64,000 bases of DNA from Chitinophagaceae bacterium (GTDB taxonomy: Bacteria > Bacteroidota > Bacteroidia > Chitinophagales > Chitinophagaceae): the NCBI GenBank assembly GCA_025360525.1, contig JANYCA010000189.1, positions 1 to 64,000 on the forward strand, read 5' to 3'. Below, piece by piece: positions 1 to 9,149 of this stretch (position 1 is its first letter; every line of letters starts with the position of its first letter). The position numbers were made by a program, and so were the translations under genes. Below the pieces are notes generated by a model. It made no database searches. It saw only the letters and a list, made by a program, of their open reading frames with translations, and had not been told where the DNA came from.

Positions 1-86
1 CCAGCAAAAATCTTGTAAAAGAAATTGCTGCCTCATTTGCAGCCATGAAGCCAATGATAGATTTTTTAAACCACGCTGTGCAGTAG
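1..86 (+). CDS. 3' end of a CDS truncated by the window edge (...SKNLVKEIAASFAAMKPMIDFLNHAVQ*), product unknown
   Basis: Open frame from position 3 to the TAG at 84-86; plausible coding composition. Confidence 0.5.
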   Translation, partial: SKNLVKEIAASFAAMKPMIDFLNHAVQ

Positions 87-115
87 GCTTTAGTTGTTTA
101 ATAAAAAAACTTATA

Positions 116-398
116 GAATTAGGCATTTAGTTCGCAAAGCATTTACTCTATTGTGTTAGACCCTATTTTCTTTTTTTTCTTGATAAAAAAAAGAAACAAA
201 AAAAATCAAGGCTCCGAATAAAAAGGCTGAAATTTTAAATGTAAGCCTAAAATCAAGGAACTCGCCGCCAAAGTAAAATACTTTGAAATTTATGCTGGCT
301 CAAACAGCCTTGATTTCTTAACGGCATACATTTAAAATTTCTAGCACTTTTTATTCGAGGCCACACTAGCTTTCATTTGCGAAGAAAATACCTAATTC
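116..398 (+). mobile_element. Non-coding MITE-like structured element, copy A, with 23-bp imperfect terminal inverted repeats and 12-bp flanking direct repeats
   Basis: TIRs GAATTAGGCATTTAGTTCGCAAA (116-138) and TTTGCGAAGAAAATACCTAATTC (376-398); flanking AAAAAACTTATA at 104-115 and 399-410; internal hairpin 167-196; long inverted repeat 210-258/308-362; homologous to 25725-26031 reversed. Confidence 0.75.
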
Positions 399-485
399 AA
401 AAAACTTATAATTAGCGGTGTTTTTAAAAGCTGTCTTTGGGGGGCAATGATAATTTTTTTTCTGTTAATTTACAAAGGGTGTTGT

Positions 486-523
486 ACAAAACAAAACCGG
501 GCTATCTGTTTAGATAAGCCCGG
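486..523 (-). terminator. Rho-independent-like terminator downstream of cysS
   Basis: Stem CCGGGCTATCT/AGATAAGCCCGG (one bulge) followed by a T-rich tract on the minus strand. Confidence 0.6.
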
Positions 524-550
524 CAAAATGTATTTATTTAGTAAAAAATA

Positions 551-2059
551 TCAATTCAAATCCCAGTTAACGCTCCCGTCTTTTTCATCTTTAATGGCAA
601 TGCCCAATGTATTTAACTGGTTGCGGATTTTATCTGATGTTGCATAATCTTTTTTTGCTTTAGATTCTTTACGGATGTCTATCAACAGTTCCATCACACC
701 CTGCAGGGTATTGTTTTTGTCGCTCACCATACTGGTTAAACCAAATATATCCACCAGGTAAAAAGTGAATTGCTGCTGCATTAATGTAAGTGTACTACCT
801 GCAAGTGCGGTGGTTTTTACATGACCGTCTTTTATGGAATTAATAACCGGTGCCAGTTCAAACATATTCGCCAGTACTTTTGCGGTACTAAAATCATCGT
901 CCATAAACTCTTCCAACTCATTCAGCATTTTCAGCACTTTATCGTTTAGCTCATTGTCGGTTGCCAATTGCTCGTTGTCTATTTCCAATTTCCCCAGTAC
1001 TTCAAAAGCTTCCCACAACCGCTTTAATGCCTTTTCACTTGCCACTAATGCCTCACTGCCAAAATCAAGCGGACTTCTGTAATGACTTTGCAAAATAAAA
1101 AACCGCACTACCATTGGGTGAAAAGCCTGCGTAAGCAAGGGATGATTGCCGCTGAAAAGTTCTGTAAGTTTTATCACATTGTTGTAGCTCTTACCCATCT
1201 TTTTACCATTGATGGTAATCATATTATTATGCATCCAATAACGAACCGGTGCCTGATGATTGCAGATGGTACTCTGTGCTATCTCACTTTCATGGTGTGG
1301 AAACTGCAGGTCCATGCCACCGCCATGAATGTCGAATTCAGCTCCCAAATATTTAGTTGCCATGGCAGAGCATTCAATGTGCCAGCCGGGGAAACCTTCG
1401 CCCCATGGGCTTGTCCAGCGCATAATGTGCTCGGGTGCTGCCGATTTCCAAAGCGCAAAATCTGCGCTGTTTCTTTTTTCACGCTGTCCTTCTAGCTCAC
1501 GGGATAATACTTCACGGGAGCCGGCATCTAGCAAATCTTCAATTACCCTTCCGCTCAGCTTTCCATAATCATGCGTGGCAGCATATTTTATAACGTCAAA
1601 ATATACCGAGCCGTTGGTTTCGTATGCATAACCTGCGGCAATTATTTTGTTAATCATATTTATCTGCTCCACAATATGGCCGGTAGCAGTTGGTTCAATA
1701 CTTGGTTCCACACAATTAAACTGAAGCATGGCCCAATGAAAAAGGTTGGTGTATTTCTGCACCAGTTCCATCGGTTCCAGCTTTTCCAGCAGGGCTTTCT
1801 TACTCACTTTATCCTCTGCCTCCCTGCCTTCTTCTTCAAAATGCCCTGCATCGGTAATGTTGCGAACGTAGCGTACTTTGTATCCTTTGTGGGTAAGATA
1901 ACGATTCACAATATCAAAAGTTATATAGGGCCTTGCATGCCCCAGGTGGCTTTCGCCACTTACCGTTGGGCCGCATACATACATGCCTACATGGCCGGGT
2001 GTAATTGATTGAAAAACTTCTTTTTGGCGGGTATATGAGTTATAAATTTTTAAGGCCAT
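551..2059 (-). CDS. cysS: Cysteine--tRNA ligase
   Basis: MYVCGPTVSGESHLGHARPYI..., FPGWHIECSAM, GKKMGKSYNN motifs. Confidence 0.97.
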   Translation of the reverse strand: MALKIYNSYTRQKEVFQSITPGHVGMYVCGPTVSGESHLGHARPYITFDIVNRYLTHKGYKVRYVRNITDAGHFEEEGREAEDKVSKKALLEKLEPMELVQKYTNLFHWAMLQFNCVEPSIEPTATGHIVEQINMINKIIAAGYAYETNGSVYFDVIKYAATHDYGKLSGRVIEDLLDAGSREVLSRELEGQREKRNSADFALWKSAAPEHIMRWTSPWGEGFPGWHIECSAMATKYLGAEFDIHGGGMDLQFPHHESEIAQSTICNHQAPVRYWMHNNMITINGKKMGKSYNNVIKLTELFSGNHPLLTQAFHPMVVRFFILQSHYRSPLDFGSEALVASEKALKRLWEAFEVLGKLEIDNEQLATDNELNDKVLKMLNELEEFMDDDFSTAKVLANMFELAPVINSIKDGHVKTTALAGSTLTLMQQQFTFYLVDIFGLTSMVSDKNNTLQGVMELLIDIRKESKAKKDYATSDKIRNQLNTLGIAIKDEKDGSVNWDLN

Positions 2060-2119
2060 TATTTAAAGTCTGTTTTTTTAAATGATTTTTTTGGGAGCCA
2101 GCTTTGCAGAAATATTCAA

Positions 2120-2141
2120 CATCGTTGTGTCACTCCCTTGT
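2120..2141. repeat. 22-nt dispersed exact repeat CATCGTTGTGTCACTCCCTTGT, copy 1
   Basis: Identical string at 45835-45856. Confidence 0.6.
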
Positions 2142-2295
2142 ACTTATAAATCTTTATGGAACTTTTATTGCAATAATTGTTTGTGTGCAGCAAACTATTA
2201 TAGTTAAACACCCTACCTGCAACAGCACAAAAAAGCATAAATATTTGTTTGAAAAAGCATAGTTGCAAATATAATTATTTCAATTGTTTATCGGT

Positions 2296-3441
2296 TTATT
2301 CAATATCGGCAATAATGGGAAAATGATCACTTAGCTTTTTAGAAATTCTTCCATACTGCCGTACAGAAAACGATGGATGCAGAAAAATATTATCAATCCG
2401 TAAGGTGGGGGCAATACCACTAAAGGTTCTGCCCAGCCCGGCGCCCTTTTCTACAAAAGCATTTTGCAGGCCCTCGCCAATTTTTTTATACGCATAGGAA
2501 TTGGGTGCATCATTTAAATCACCGCAAACAATTACCCGGTATGGGCTACTGTCGATGGCTGCCTTTATTCTGTCTGCCTGTACCTGTCTTCTTATAAAGC
2601 CGCTCTTGAATTTACTTAGCACATTCCTCGACTGCTGTATATCTATTTTATTTTCAAGCGAAGGTTTATCTATGTAAGAAAGGTTCTCCTCGCTAAATTT
2701 TAAAGATTGTAAATGGATATTAAAAACACGGATGGTATCTGCCCCTTTTACAACATCTGCATACTGAAAATTTGAGTTGTAATCGTAGGGGAAATATTGT
2801 ACGGACTGCTTATTTATGATTGGATATTTAGAGAAAATCATTAAGCCGAAATGCTGGCGGTTTAAAAAGTCATCTTTAAAATTGTAGCTAAAAAAATAAT
2901 GAGGGAGATTTAGTTTTGCTGCATATTCATACACAGAAAAAAAACTGTATTTGCGGTAATAAGCTGTGTTAAGGTTTATTAATGTATCGCCGGCCACCAT
3001 CTCTTGAAAACAAGCGATATCCGGCTTGTAATCATTAATCAGGTCCATCATATTATCTCTTATATCGGGCCGTTGTTTATTGTATAAAATATCAAACTGT
3101 GCCACATTCCAGCTCATAATTCTACAATCACCTGCTTGTTTGGTTTTGGTAAAATGAGCGGTTAGCCGGGGAGGTAAAATATTAGTGAGGGGTTCGTAAG
3201 CCAGCAAAATAGTAATTGCCGACACTAAAGACCAGCCCGGCTTAACATACAACCAAAATATAAAAAAAAGGCATAAAATCACTAACAAATAAAAAGCAGC
3301 TAAACATAATAAACCCACCGGCCACCAAATGACAGAAAAAAAATAGTTGCTGTAGCACCCCATTAAAAAGCAGGTTGCAACAACAATATTGCAGATGATT
3401 ACAAATTTTTTAGAGATTCTGCGGAAAAGGCTTTTAGGCAT
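2296..3441 (-). CDS. Endonuclease/exonuclease/phosphatase family protein with N-terminal membrane segments
   Basis: MSWNVAQFD, CGDLNDAPNS, LSDHFPI motifs. Confidence 0.9.
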   Translation of the reverse strand: MPKSLFRRISKKFVIICNIVVATCFLMGCYSNYFFSVIWWPVGLLCLAAFYLLVILCLFFIFWLYVKPGWSLVSAITILLAYEPLTNILPPRLTAHFTKTKQAGDCRIMSWNVAQFDILYNKQRPDIRDNMMDLINDYKPDIACFQEMVAGDTLINLNTAYYRKYSFFSVYEYAAKLNLPHYFFSYNFKDDFLNRQHFGLMIFSKYPIINKQSVQYFPYDYNSNFQYADVVKGADTIRVFNIHLQSLKFSEENLSYIDKPSLENKIDIQQSRNVLSKFKSGFIRRQVQADRIKAAIDSSPYRVIVCGDLNDAPNSYAYKKIGEGLQNAFVEKGAGLGRTFSGIAPTLRIDNIFLHPSFSVRQYGRISKKLSDHFPIIADIE

Positions 3442-3483
3442 ACTATAAAGATAAGGGATGCCGTGAGAAAACGAAAAGAGCCA

Positions 3484-4425
3484 TTAACTCAAATCTTCGT
3501 TGGCGGCTCTTTTTAAAATGCCTTTTTCTTCGTCTGTAAGAAAGTGGTAACCTTTCTGGTTGATTTTATCTAAAATTTCATCTACCCGTTGTTGCGTTAC
3601 ATTCGATGTTTTGGTAAAGGGCTTTCTGCCTTCAGATTTATAAAAAATCTTTTCCTTAACACCCATTCCTTCACTTTTTTTATCAGGATTAAAAATATTC
3701 ATTACCCAGTCGTAAAATTTCAATATCCAAATGCTGCCATCTATGTCTTTTCTTAACAGGTAAACAAACATAAAACCAGCACCTGCGCCGGCCAAATGCG
3801 CTATACTGTGAGCTGCCCCCATAGAAGCTATCCCTGCAAAATCAATGATAATGTACGCCATCGTTAACACCCAGATAGGAATACCACCATTAAGTTGTTG
3901 AAAAAAACGATAGCCCGGTGCCAGCATAGTTGTAGCCATTGCTACCGCCATTACACCGGCATTGCCACCAATTAATGCATTGCTTTCAATAAAAGGCTTT
4001 AACGGCGGAAAAGTATAATTAGCAATGATAAAAAATAACGCACCTGCAAAACCACCATACATATAAATGGGAATTAGTTTTCTGTTGCCGGTTAGTTCTT
4101 GTAAAATATATCCAAAAGCCCATAGCCAAATCATGTTGCTGAGGATATGTATAACCCCGGTGTGGCTGAACATATAGGTAAGTACCGTCCATGGACGTTC
4201 GCTAAGTTTTATTAGCGATGCAGGCAGTTCAAAGTATTGCACCACCTGTACATTAAAAGATGATTCAGGTGCCTGAAAATAGAAATATACCACCTGTATT
4301 ACCATCAGTAACAAAAAGAAAATAATATTGATCGTAATCAAGCCAATAAGTGCATTTCCATCAGCGCCGAGCGTTATTCGTTTTCTGGGTCGCTGAAAAT
4401 CTGAATATCTATCTAACTCTCCCAT
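3484..4425 (-). CDS. Rhomboid family intramembrane serine protease
   Basis: Polytopic; HILSNMIWLW, GGNAGVMAV, SIAHLAGAGAG. Confidence 0.85.
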   Translation of the reverse strand: MGELDRYSDFQRPRKRITLGADGNALIGLITINIIFFLLLMVIQVVYFYFQAPESSFNVQVVQYFELPASLIKLSERPWTVLTYMFSHTGVIHILSNMIWLWAFGYILQELTGNRKLIPIYMYGGFAGALFFIIANYTFPPLKPFIESNALIGGNAGVMAVAMATTMLAPGYRFFQQLNGGIPIWVLTMAYIIIDFAGIASMGAAHSIAHLAGAGAGFMFVYLLRKDIDGSIWILKFYDWVMNIFNPDKKSEGMGVKEKIFYKSEGRKPFTKTSNVTQQRVDEILDKINQKGYHFLTDEEKGILKRAANEDLS

Positions 4426-4481
4426 TAATTTATAAATTGATTTAACAAAAATACAGTTCTGCTTTGTTATAACTGTTAAGG

Positions 4482-5171
4482 TTAATAAAAGGTTTTACGA
4501 TTGGTTTTATTCCAGTAAAATACCAATAAAAAACCAATAATTGCGCCACCTAAGTGGGCAAAGTGACCAATATTATCTCCCGCAAACTGGTGAAGCCCAC
4601 CAAATAAATCAATTAATACCAGCACCGGTATTACATATTTTGCTTTAACCGGAATAGGAATAAACATTACATACATTTCAGTATTTGGAAACAGGTAGGC
4701 AAATGCTGCCATAATACCCATAATAGCTCCCGATGCACCAATGGCGGAGTATTGTTGTTTGTAAGCTGCTATTATTTCTGCCGCACTTACATTTTCTTGA
4801 ATAGCAGATTGCAAGCCGGCAGCGGATTGCGCAAATACACCTGCACTATAGGGCACAGTCAATTGCACCAGTAAGCCAGATCCTACACCACATACCAGGT
4901 AAAACAATAAAAATTTCTTTCCGCCAAGGTAATTTTCCATAAAACTACCAAACATCCATAGCGCAAACATATTAAACAACAGATGCGAAAACCCATTGGT
5001 ATCATGCAAAAACATGCTGGTGAAAAACTGGTGCGGTTTAAATAAAGTAGAGGTATAATAATGCAAAGCGCCCCACTCCGTTACATCAAAAGTAGTAAAA
5101 AGCCGTTGCGCCATATAAGCCAGTACATTAATAATAATCAGGTTTAAAACAATAGGTGTAGTCCGTTGCAT
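4482..5171 (-). CDS. Rhomboid family intramembrane serine protease
   Basis: HLLFNMFALWMFG, IGASGAIMG, FAHLGGAIIG (Asn, Ser and His catalytic context). Confidence 0.92.
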   Translation of the reverse strand: MQRTTPIVLNLIIINVLAYMAQRLFTTFDVTEWGALHYYTSTLFKPHQFFTSMFLHDTNGFSHLLFNMFALWMFGSFMENYLGGKKFLLFYLVCGVGSGLLVQLTVPYSAGVFAQSAAGLQSAIQENVSAAEIIAAYKQQYSAIGASGAIMGIMAAFAYLFPNTEMYVMFIPIPVKAKYVIPVLVLIDLFGGLHQFAGDNIGHFAHLGGAIIGFLLVFYWNKTNRKTFY

Positions 5172-5266
5172 GCAATAAAAAATATTTAGAGTGCAAGTTC
5201 GGTATTGTTGTTGGATATATTGCTTCGCTTAGGGTAACAGCATCGGCATTAACCGGTGTGCCTGCT

Positions 5267-6304
5267 TTATATAGGGCATTTTTCATGATAATTAATCAGC
5301 TCAATGGGGGTTTTTTCAAATTCATAACCGGCGTATCTTACAACGATTTCATCAAGGATGGCATCAATTTCCTCGACGGTTTTTAAGGTAACGAGCTGCA
5401 GCCGGTAATCTTTTATTCCGGGAAGTCCTTTCAAGTAATTGGTATAGTGCCGGCGCATTTCAAAAATACCCACCACAGGGCCTTTCCACTCGTAGCTTTT
5501 ATGCAAATGCTTTTTGCATACTGCCACCCTGTTTTCTATAGTAGGCGATGGCAGGTGTTGGCCTGTCTGTATAAAATGTTTTATCTCGTTAAATATCCAG
5601 GGATACCCAATGGCTGCACGGCCAATCATTACGCCATCTACACCATAGCGGTTTTTGTAGGTTACTGCTTTTTCAGGCGTATCTATATCACCATTGCCAA
5701 AAATCGGGATGTGTATGCGGGGGTTGTTTTTCACTTTCCCAATTAAAGTCCAGTCGGCCTCACCTTTGTACATCTGGCAACGGGTACGTCCGTGGATGGC
5801 AAGTGCTTTTATGCCCACATCCTGCAGGCGTTCTGCCACCTCCTCAATGTTCAGGGTATTGTCGTCCCATCCCAACCTTGTTTTTACTGTAACTGGCAAC
5901 GACGTGGATTTTACAACAGCACTTGTTAACCGCACCATCAAATCTATATCTTTCAACACGCCAGCGCCGGCGCCTTTTAATGCTACTTTTTTTACAGGGC
6001 ATCCAAAGTTGATGTCCAGCAAATCGGGATTGGTAACATCTACAATTTTTGCAGCCATCGCCAGGCTATCTTCATCTCCCCCAAATATTTGAATACCTAC
6101 CGGTTTTTCATAATCAAATATGTCCAGTTTTTTCCTGCTTTTGATGGCATCTCTTATCAGACCTTCACTACTGATAAATTCGGTGTACATAAGGTCGGCA
6201 CCATTGTCTTTGCAAACGGCACGAAATGGCGGATCGCTTACATCTTCCATTGGCGCAAGCAATAACGGGAATTCAGGTAATTGTATAGGTCCTATCGAAG
6301 GCAT
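5267..6304 (-). CDS. dusB: tRNA dihydrouridine synthase (DusB-like)
   Basis: LAPMEDVSDPPFR, NFGCPVKKV, KTRLGW, IHGRTR, GNGDI motifs. Confidence 0.93.
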   Translation of the reverse strand: MPSIGPIQLPEFPLLLAPMEDVSDPPFRAVCKDNGADLMYTEFISSEGLIRDAIKSRKKLDIFDYEKPVGIQIFGGDEDSLAMAAKIVDVTNPDLLDINFGCPVKKVALKGAGAGVLKDIDLMVRLTSAVVKSTSLPVTVKTRLGWDDNTLNIEEVAERLQDVGIKALAIHGRTRCQMYKGEADWTLIGKVKNNPRIHIPIFGNGDIDTPEKAVTYKNRYGVDGVMIGRAAIGYPWIFNEIKHFIQTGQHLPSPTIENRVAVCKKHLHKSYEWKGPVVGIFEMRRHYTNYLKGLPGIKDYRLQLVTLKTVEEIDAILDEIVVRYAGYEFEKTPIELINYHEKCPI

Positions 6305-6390
6305 TCTTTTTATTTTAGTGTATTCTAATCCAAACTAAGCACCAAGTACTTAGATTTGGCTGTAAATTTACAAACTTATAAGCAATCACT

Positions 6391-7401
6391 ATGGCGCATT
6401 ATGCAACAAACCGGTTTAACTACTGGGGACAGTTAGGAATTTTAACCGCATTTTGCGGCGCAGGTCTTGTTATTGGAGGCCTGGCAAGTATGATACCTTT
6501 AATGGGTAAAGCCAATTTTTTTAATCTTAAAGGGGTAAGCGCCACAGAGATTATGGACAGTATTTTAAAGCCTGAAAATGCAACTGCTTTAAGATGGTCG
6601 CAGTTTATTGCTACAGTGGGCATCTTTTTTTTGCCGGCTTTTTTGTATGCAAGAGTTTGTCACATAAAAGCATTTATGCACCTGGGTTTTAAAAAAGAAT
6701 TAGATGTAAAACAAATTCTGATCGTATTATTTATCATGTTAGCAGCTTTGCCGGTAGCAGGTGCATTAGCGCAACTTACAGAAATGATACCCTGGTCTAA
6801 AGCTACCTTATTGCAATTTAAAGAAGCAGAAGATACCTACAACAAACAGGTTGCTGTAATAGCAAGGATGGACAACTTTACTGATTATATCGTATCCATC
6901 ATTGTAATTGCGTTACTGCCTGCGTTATTTGAAGAAATACTTTTTAGGGGCGCCATACAAAACTTATTTTCCCGTTGGTCTAAAAAGCCCCTATTGGCAA
7001 TCATATTAACTGCCATTGTTTTTAGTGCTGTGCATGGTTCTTATCTTGGGTTTTTAAGCCGCTTTGCTTTGGGTTTTTTATTGGGATGGGTATATTATCG
7101 TACCGGTAATATCTGGTTGAGTATTATTGGGCACTTTGCTAACAATGCGCTGGGCGTAACTTCATTATACATGGCCTCCAAGCCGGGCGAAAAAATTAAT
7201 CCATCCAGTATTGATGAACATTTCCCATTGTGGGTTGGCCTTTTGGGTGTGGCTGCCCTGGTGGCTTTGCTAATACTATTTGATAAAGTAGCAAAAAAAA
7301 GCATTGACCATCCCGGCCAGGAAGTATTGATACCCGGCTACAATTTTGGCAACCCTTTCCTTAATGAAATGGAATCAAGCGCAAATAAAAATCAATCTTA
7401 G
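6391..7401 (+). CDS. CPBP family intramembrane metalloprotease
   Basis: ALFEEILFRGAIQNL, FSAVHGSYLGFLSRFALGFLLG, IIGHFANN. Confidence 0.92.
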   Translation: MAHYATNRFNYWGQLGILTAFCGAGLVIGGLASMIPLMGKANFFNLKGVSATEIMDSILKPENATALRWSQFIATVGIFFLPAFLYARVCHIKAFMHLGFKKELDVKQILIVLFIMLAALPVAGALAQLTEMIPWSKATLLQFKEAEDTYNKQVAVIARMDNFTDYIVSIIVIALLPALFEEILFRGAIQNLFSRWSKKPLLAIILTAIVFSAVHGSYLGFLSRFALGFLLGWVYYRTGNIWLSIIGHFANNALGVTSLYMASKPGEKINPSSIDEHFPLWVGLLGVAALVALLILFDKVAKKSIDHPGQEVLIPGYNFGNPFLNEMESSANKNQS

Positions 7402-7405
7402 TTTA

Positions 7406-8131
7406 ATGGCAATAAATAAAGAAGTTTTAAAAACCCGGGCTTTAACAGCGGTGGTTTTTGTGGCAGTAATGCTGCTGGGTTTATTTTACAATGAATGGAG
7501 TTTTATTATTCTTTTTACCATTATCCATTTTGGAGGCTGGTATGAATTTATAAAGCTGATGAAGAAAATAAATGGCGACAAATATTTGCCCTATTGTTTG
7601 TTGGGCATCTTTTACATTACGATGCCGTTATTAATGCTGCACCATTTGGGTGTTACGTTATCAGCTACCCACATCAATTTAGACAGCTTCGATTTAGCCA
7701 ATCCGTACCGGGTAAGTATTGGCTTTTCTGTTTTATTACCAGCAGCAGTAATTTTCTCCATTTGGATTAATGACACCATGGCCTATATAGTAGGTTCTCT
7801 AATTGGTAAAACACCCTTCTCAAAAATTTCTCCCAAAAAAACATGGGAAGGTACCGCCGGCGGTGCCATTCTTTGTGTGATAGTAATTGGGTTGTTGGGA
7901 TATTTTATTCCGGTTGCAAAACAAATTGCAGTACAGCATTGGTTTGCCATTGCTGCTATTTGCGCCATCTTTGGCACAGCAGGTGATTTGCTGGAAAGTA
8001 AGATAAAGCGCATGGCTGATGTAAAAGACAGCGGTAGTTTTATGCCGGGCCATGGAGGCTTTTTAGATCGCTTCGATTCTTTATTGGTGGCCACCCCTTT
8101 TGTATGGTTGTATGTGCAGTTGTTTGGTTAA
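7406..8131 (+). CDS. cdsA: Phosphatidate cytidylyltransferase; start moved from ORF-track 7346 to ATG 7406
   Basis: SKISPKKTWEGTAGG, GDLLESKIKRMADVKDSGSFMPGHGGFLDRFDS signature. Confidence 0.93.
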   Translation: MAINKEVLKTRALTAVVFVAVMLLGLFYNEWSFIILFTIIHFGGWYEFIKLMKKINGDKYLPYCLLGIFYITMPLLMLHHLGVTLSATHINLDSFDLANPYRVSIGFSVLLPAAVIFSIWINDTMAYIVGSLIGKTPFSKISPKKTWEGTAGGAILCVIVIGLLGYFIPVAKQIAVQHWFAIAAICAIFGTAGDLLESKIKRMADVKDSGSFMPGHGGFLDRFDSLLVATPFVWLYVQLFG

Positions 8132-8140
8132 AAAAATGGA

Positions 8141-8195
8141 AGATGGCTTAGGGTAGTTGAAAATAGTTGAAGGTTGTTGAAGATGGTTGAAGGTT
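8141..8195. repeat. Degenerate 10-bp tandem array (consensus ARRTRGTTGA, about 5 units)
   Basis: agatggctta gggtagttga aaatagttga aggttgttga agatggttga aggtt. Confidence 0.6.
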
Positions 8196-8375
8196 ACCGC
8201 AATAGCCTATTTGATTAAAAGGTATTTGTGAATCGCTTTAAACGGTTAAGAAATTTAATTGAAATAAAAACGTGCTAACAATTTAGTGGCAAAACCAGGC
8301 AACCGCTTGATGCGCCGACATCCGATTGCTATTGGATTTGAAACGCTCCTCATCACTTATCTGCGTAATTCCTCC

Positions 8376-8383
8376 TACATTTG
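8376..8383 (+). promoter_or_regulatory. Bacteroidota -7 element (TAnnTTTG) upstream of psd
   Basis: TACATTTG, 17 bp before ATG 8401. Confidence 0.45.
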
Positions 8384-8400
8384 CGACTTAAACTAATAAT

Positions 8401-9057
8401 ATGACCATTCATCGGGAAGGATACAGATCTATAGCCATCGGCACTATTATATTTGTTTTAATAAATACCGTTTCCGTTAATTTTTTAAGCACCCCATTTC
8501 CCTTGCTTGGCTGGCTGTTATTATTTGTTACCCTGTTTATATTGCTTTTCCTTATTTCATTTTTCCGTATACCCAACCGTGCATTAACCATTATCGACGG
8601 GCAGGTAATTGCACCTGCAGATGGCAAAGTGGTTGTAATAGAAGAAGTGATTGATGAAGAATATTTTAAAGAAAAAAGGCTACAGGTATCCGTATTTATG
8701 AGCCCGGCTAACGTGCATGTAAACCGCAACCCAATTAGTGGCGAAGTGGTGTACAACCAATACCACAAAGGAAAATACCTGGTTGCATGGCACCCAAAAT
8801 CATCTACAGAAAATGAGCGGCATAGCATCGTTATTAAAAACGGTAGCACCGAAATTTTAGTAAAACAAATTGCCGGAGCATTGGCTAAAAGAATTGTAAA
8901 CTACCTGCAGGTTGGCCAACAGGTAAAACAAACGGAAGAAATGGGATTTATTAAGTTTGGCAGCCGGGTTGATATGTTGTTGCCCATTGGAAGCAAAATA
9001 AATGTGCAACTAAACCAGGTGGTACAGGGCGGTGTAACTGTTATTGCTACTTTATAA
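8401..9057 (+). CDS. psd: Phosphatidylserine decarboxylase family protein
   Basis: APADGKVVVIEE, MSPANVHVNRNPISG, FIKFGSRVD. Confidence 0.93.
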   Translation: MTIHREGYRSIAIGTIIFVLINTVSVNFLSTPFPLLGWLLLFVTLFILLFLISFFRIPNRALTIIDGQVIAPADGKVVVIEEVIDEEYFKEKRLQVSVFMSPANVHVNRNPISGEVVYNQYHKGKYLVAWHPKSSTENERHSIVIKNGSTEILVKQIAGALAKRIVNYLQVGQQVKQTEEMGFIKFGSRVDMLLPIGSKINVQLNQVVQGGVTVIATL

Positions 9058-9149
9058 AAAGCGCCGCATGTTGTTTTAATTACAGCAACAACTTTGTTGA
9101 AAATCCCTATCCTTTTTAACAGGCAATATTTTGAAAAAATCGAATTGCC

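Noticed and set aside
447-647. 66-aa ORF over the cysS terminator
   Set aside because: Overlaps cysS 3' end and terminator hairpin; composition not protein-like
834-2008. Several ORFs on the + strand across cysS
   Set aside because: Antisense shadows of a clearly coding gene
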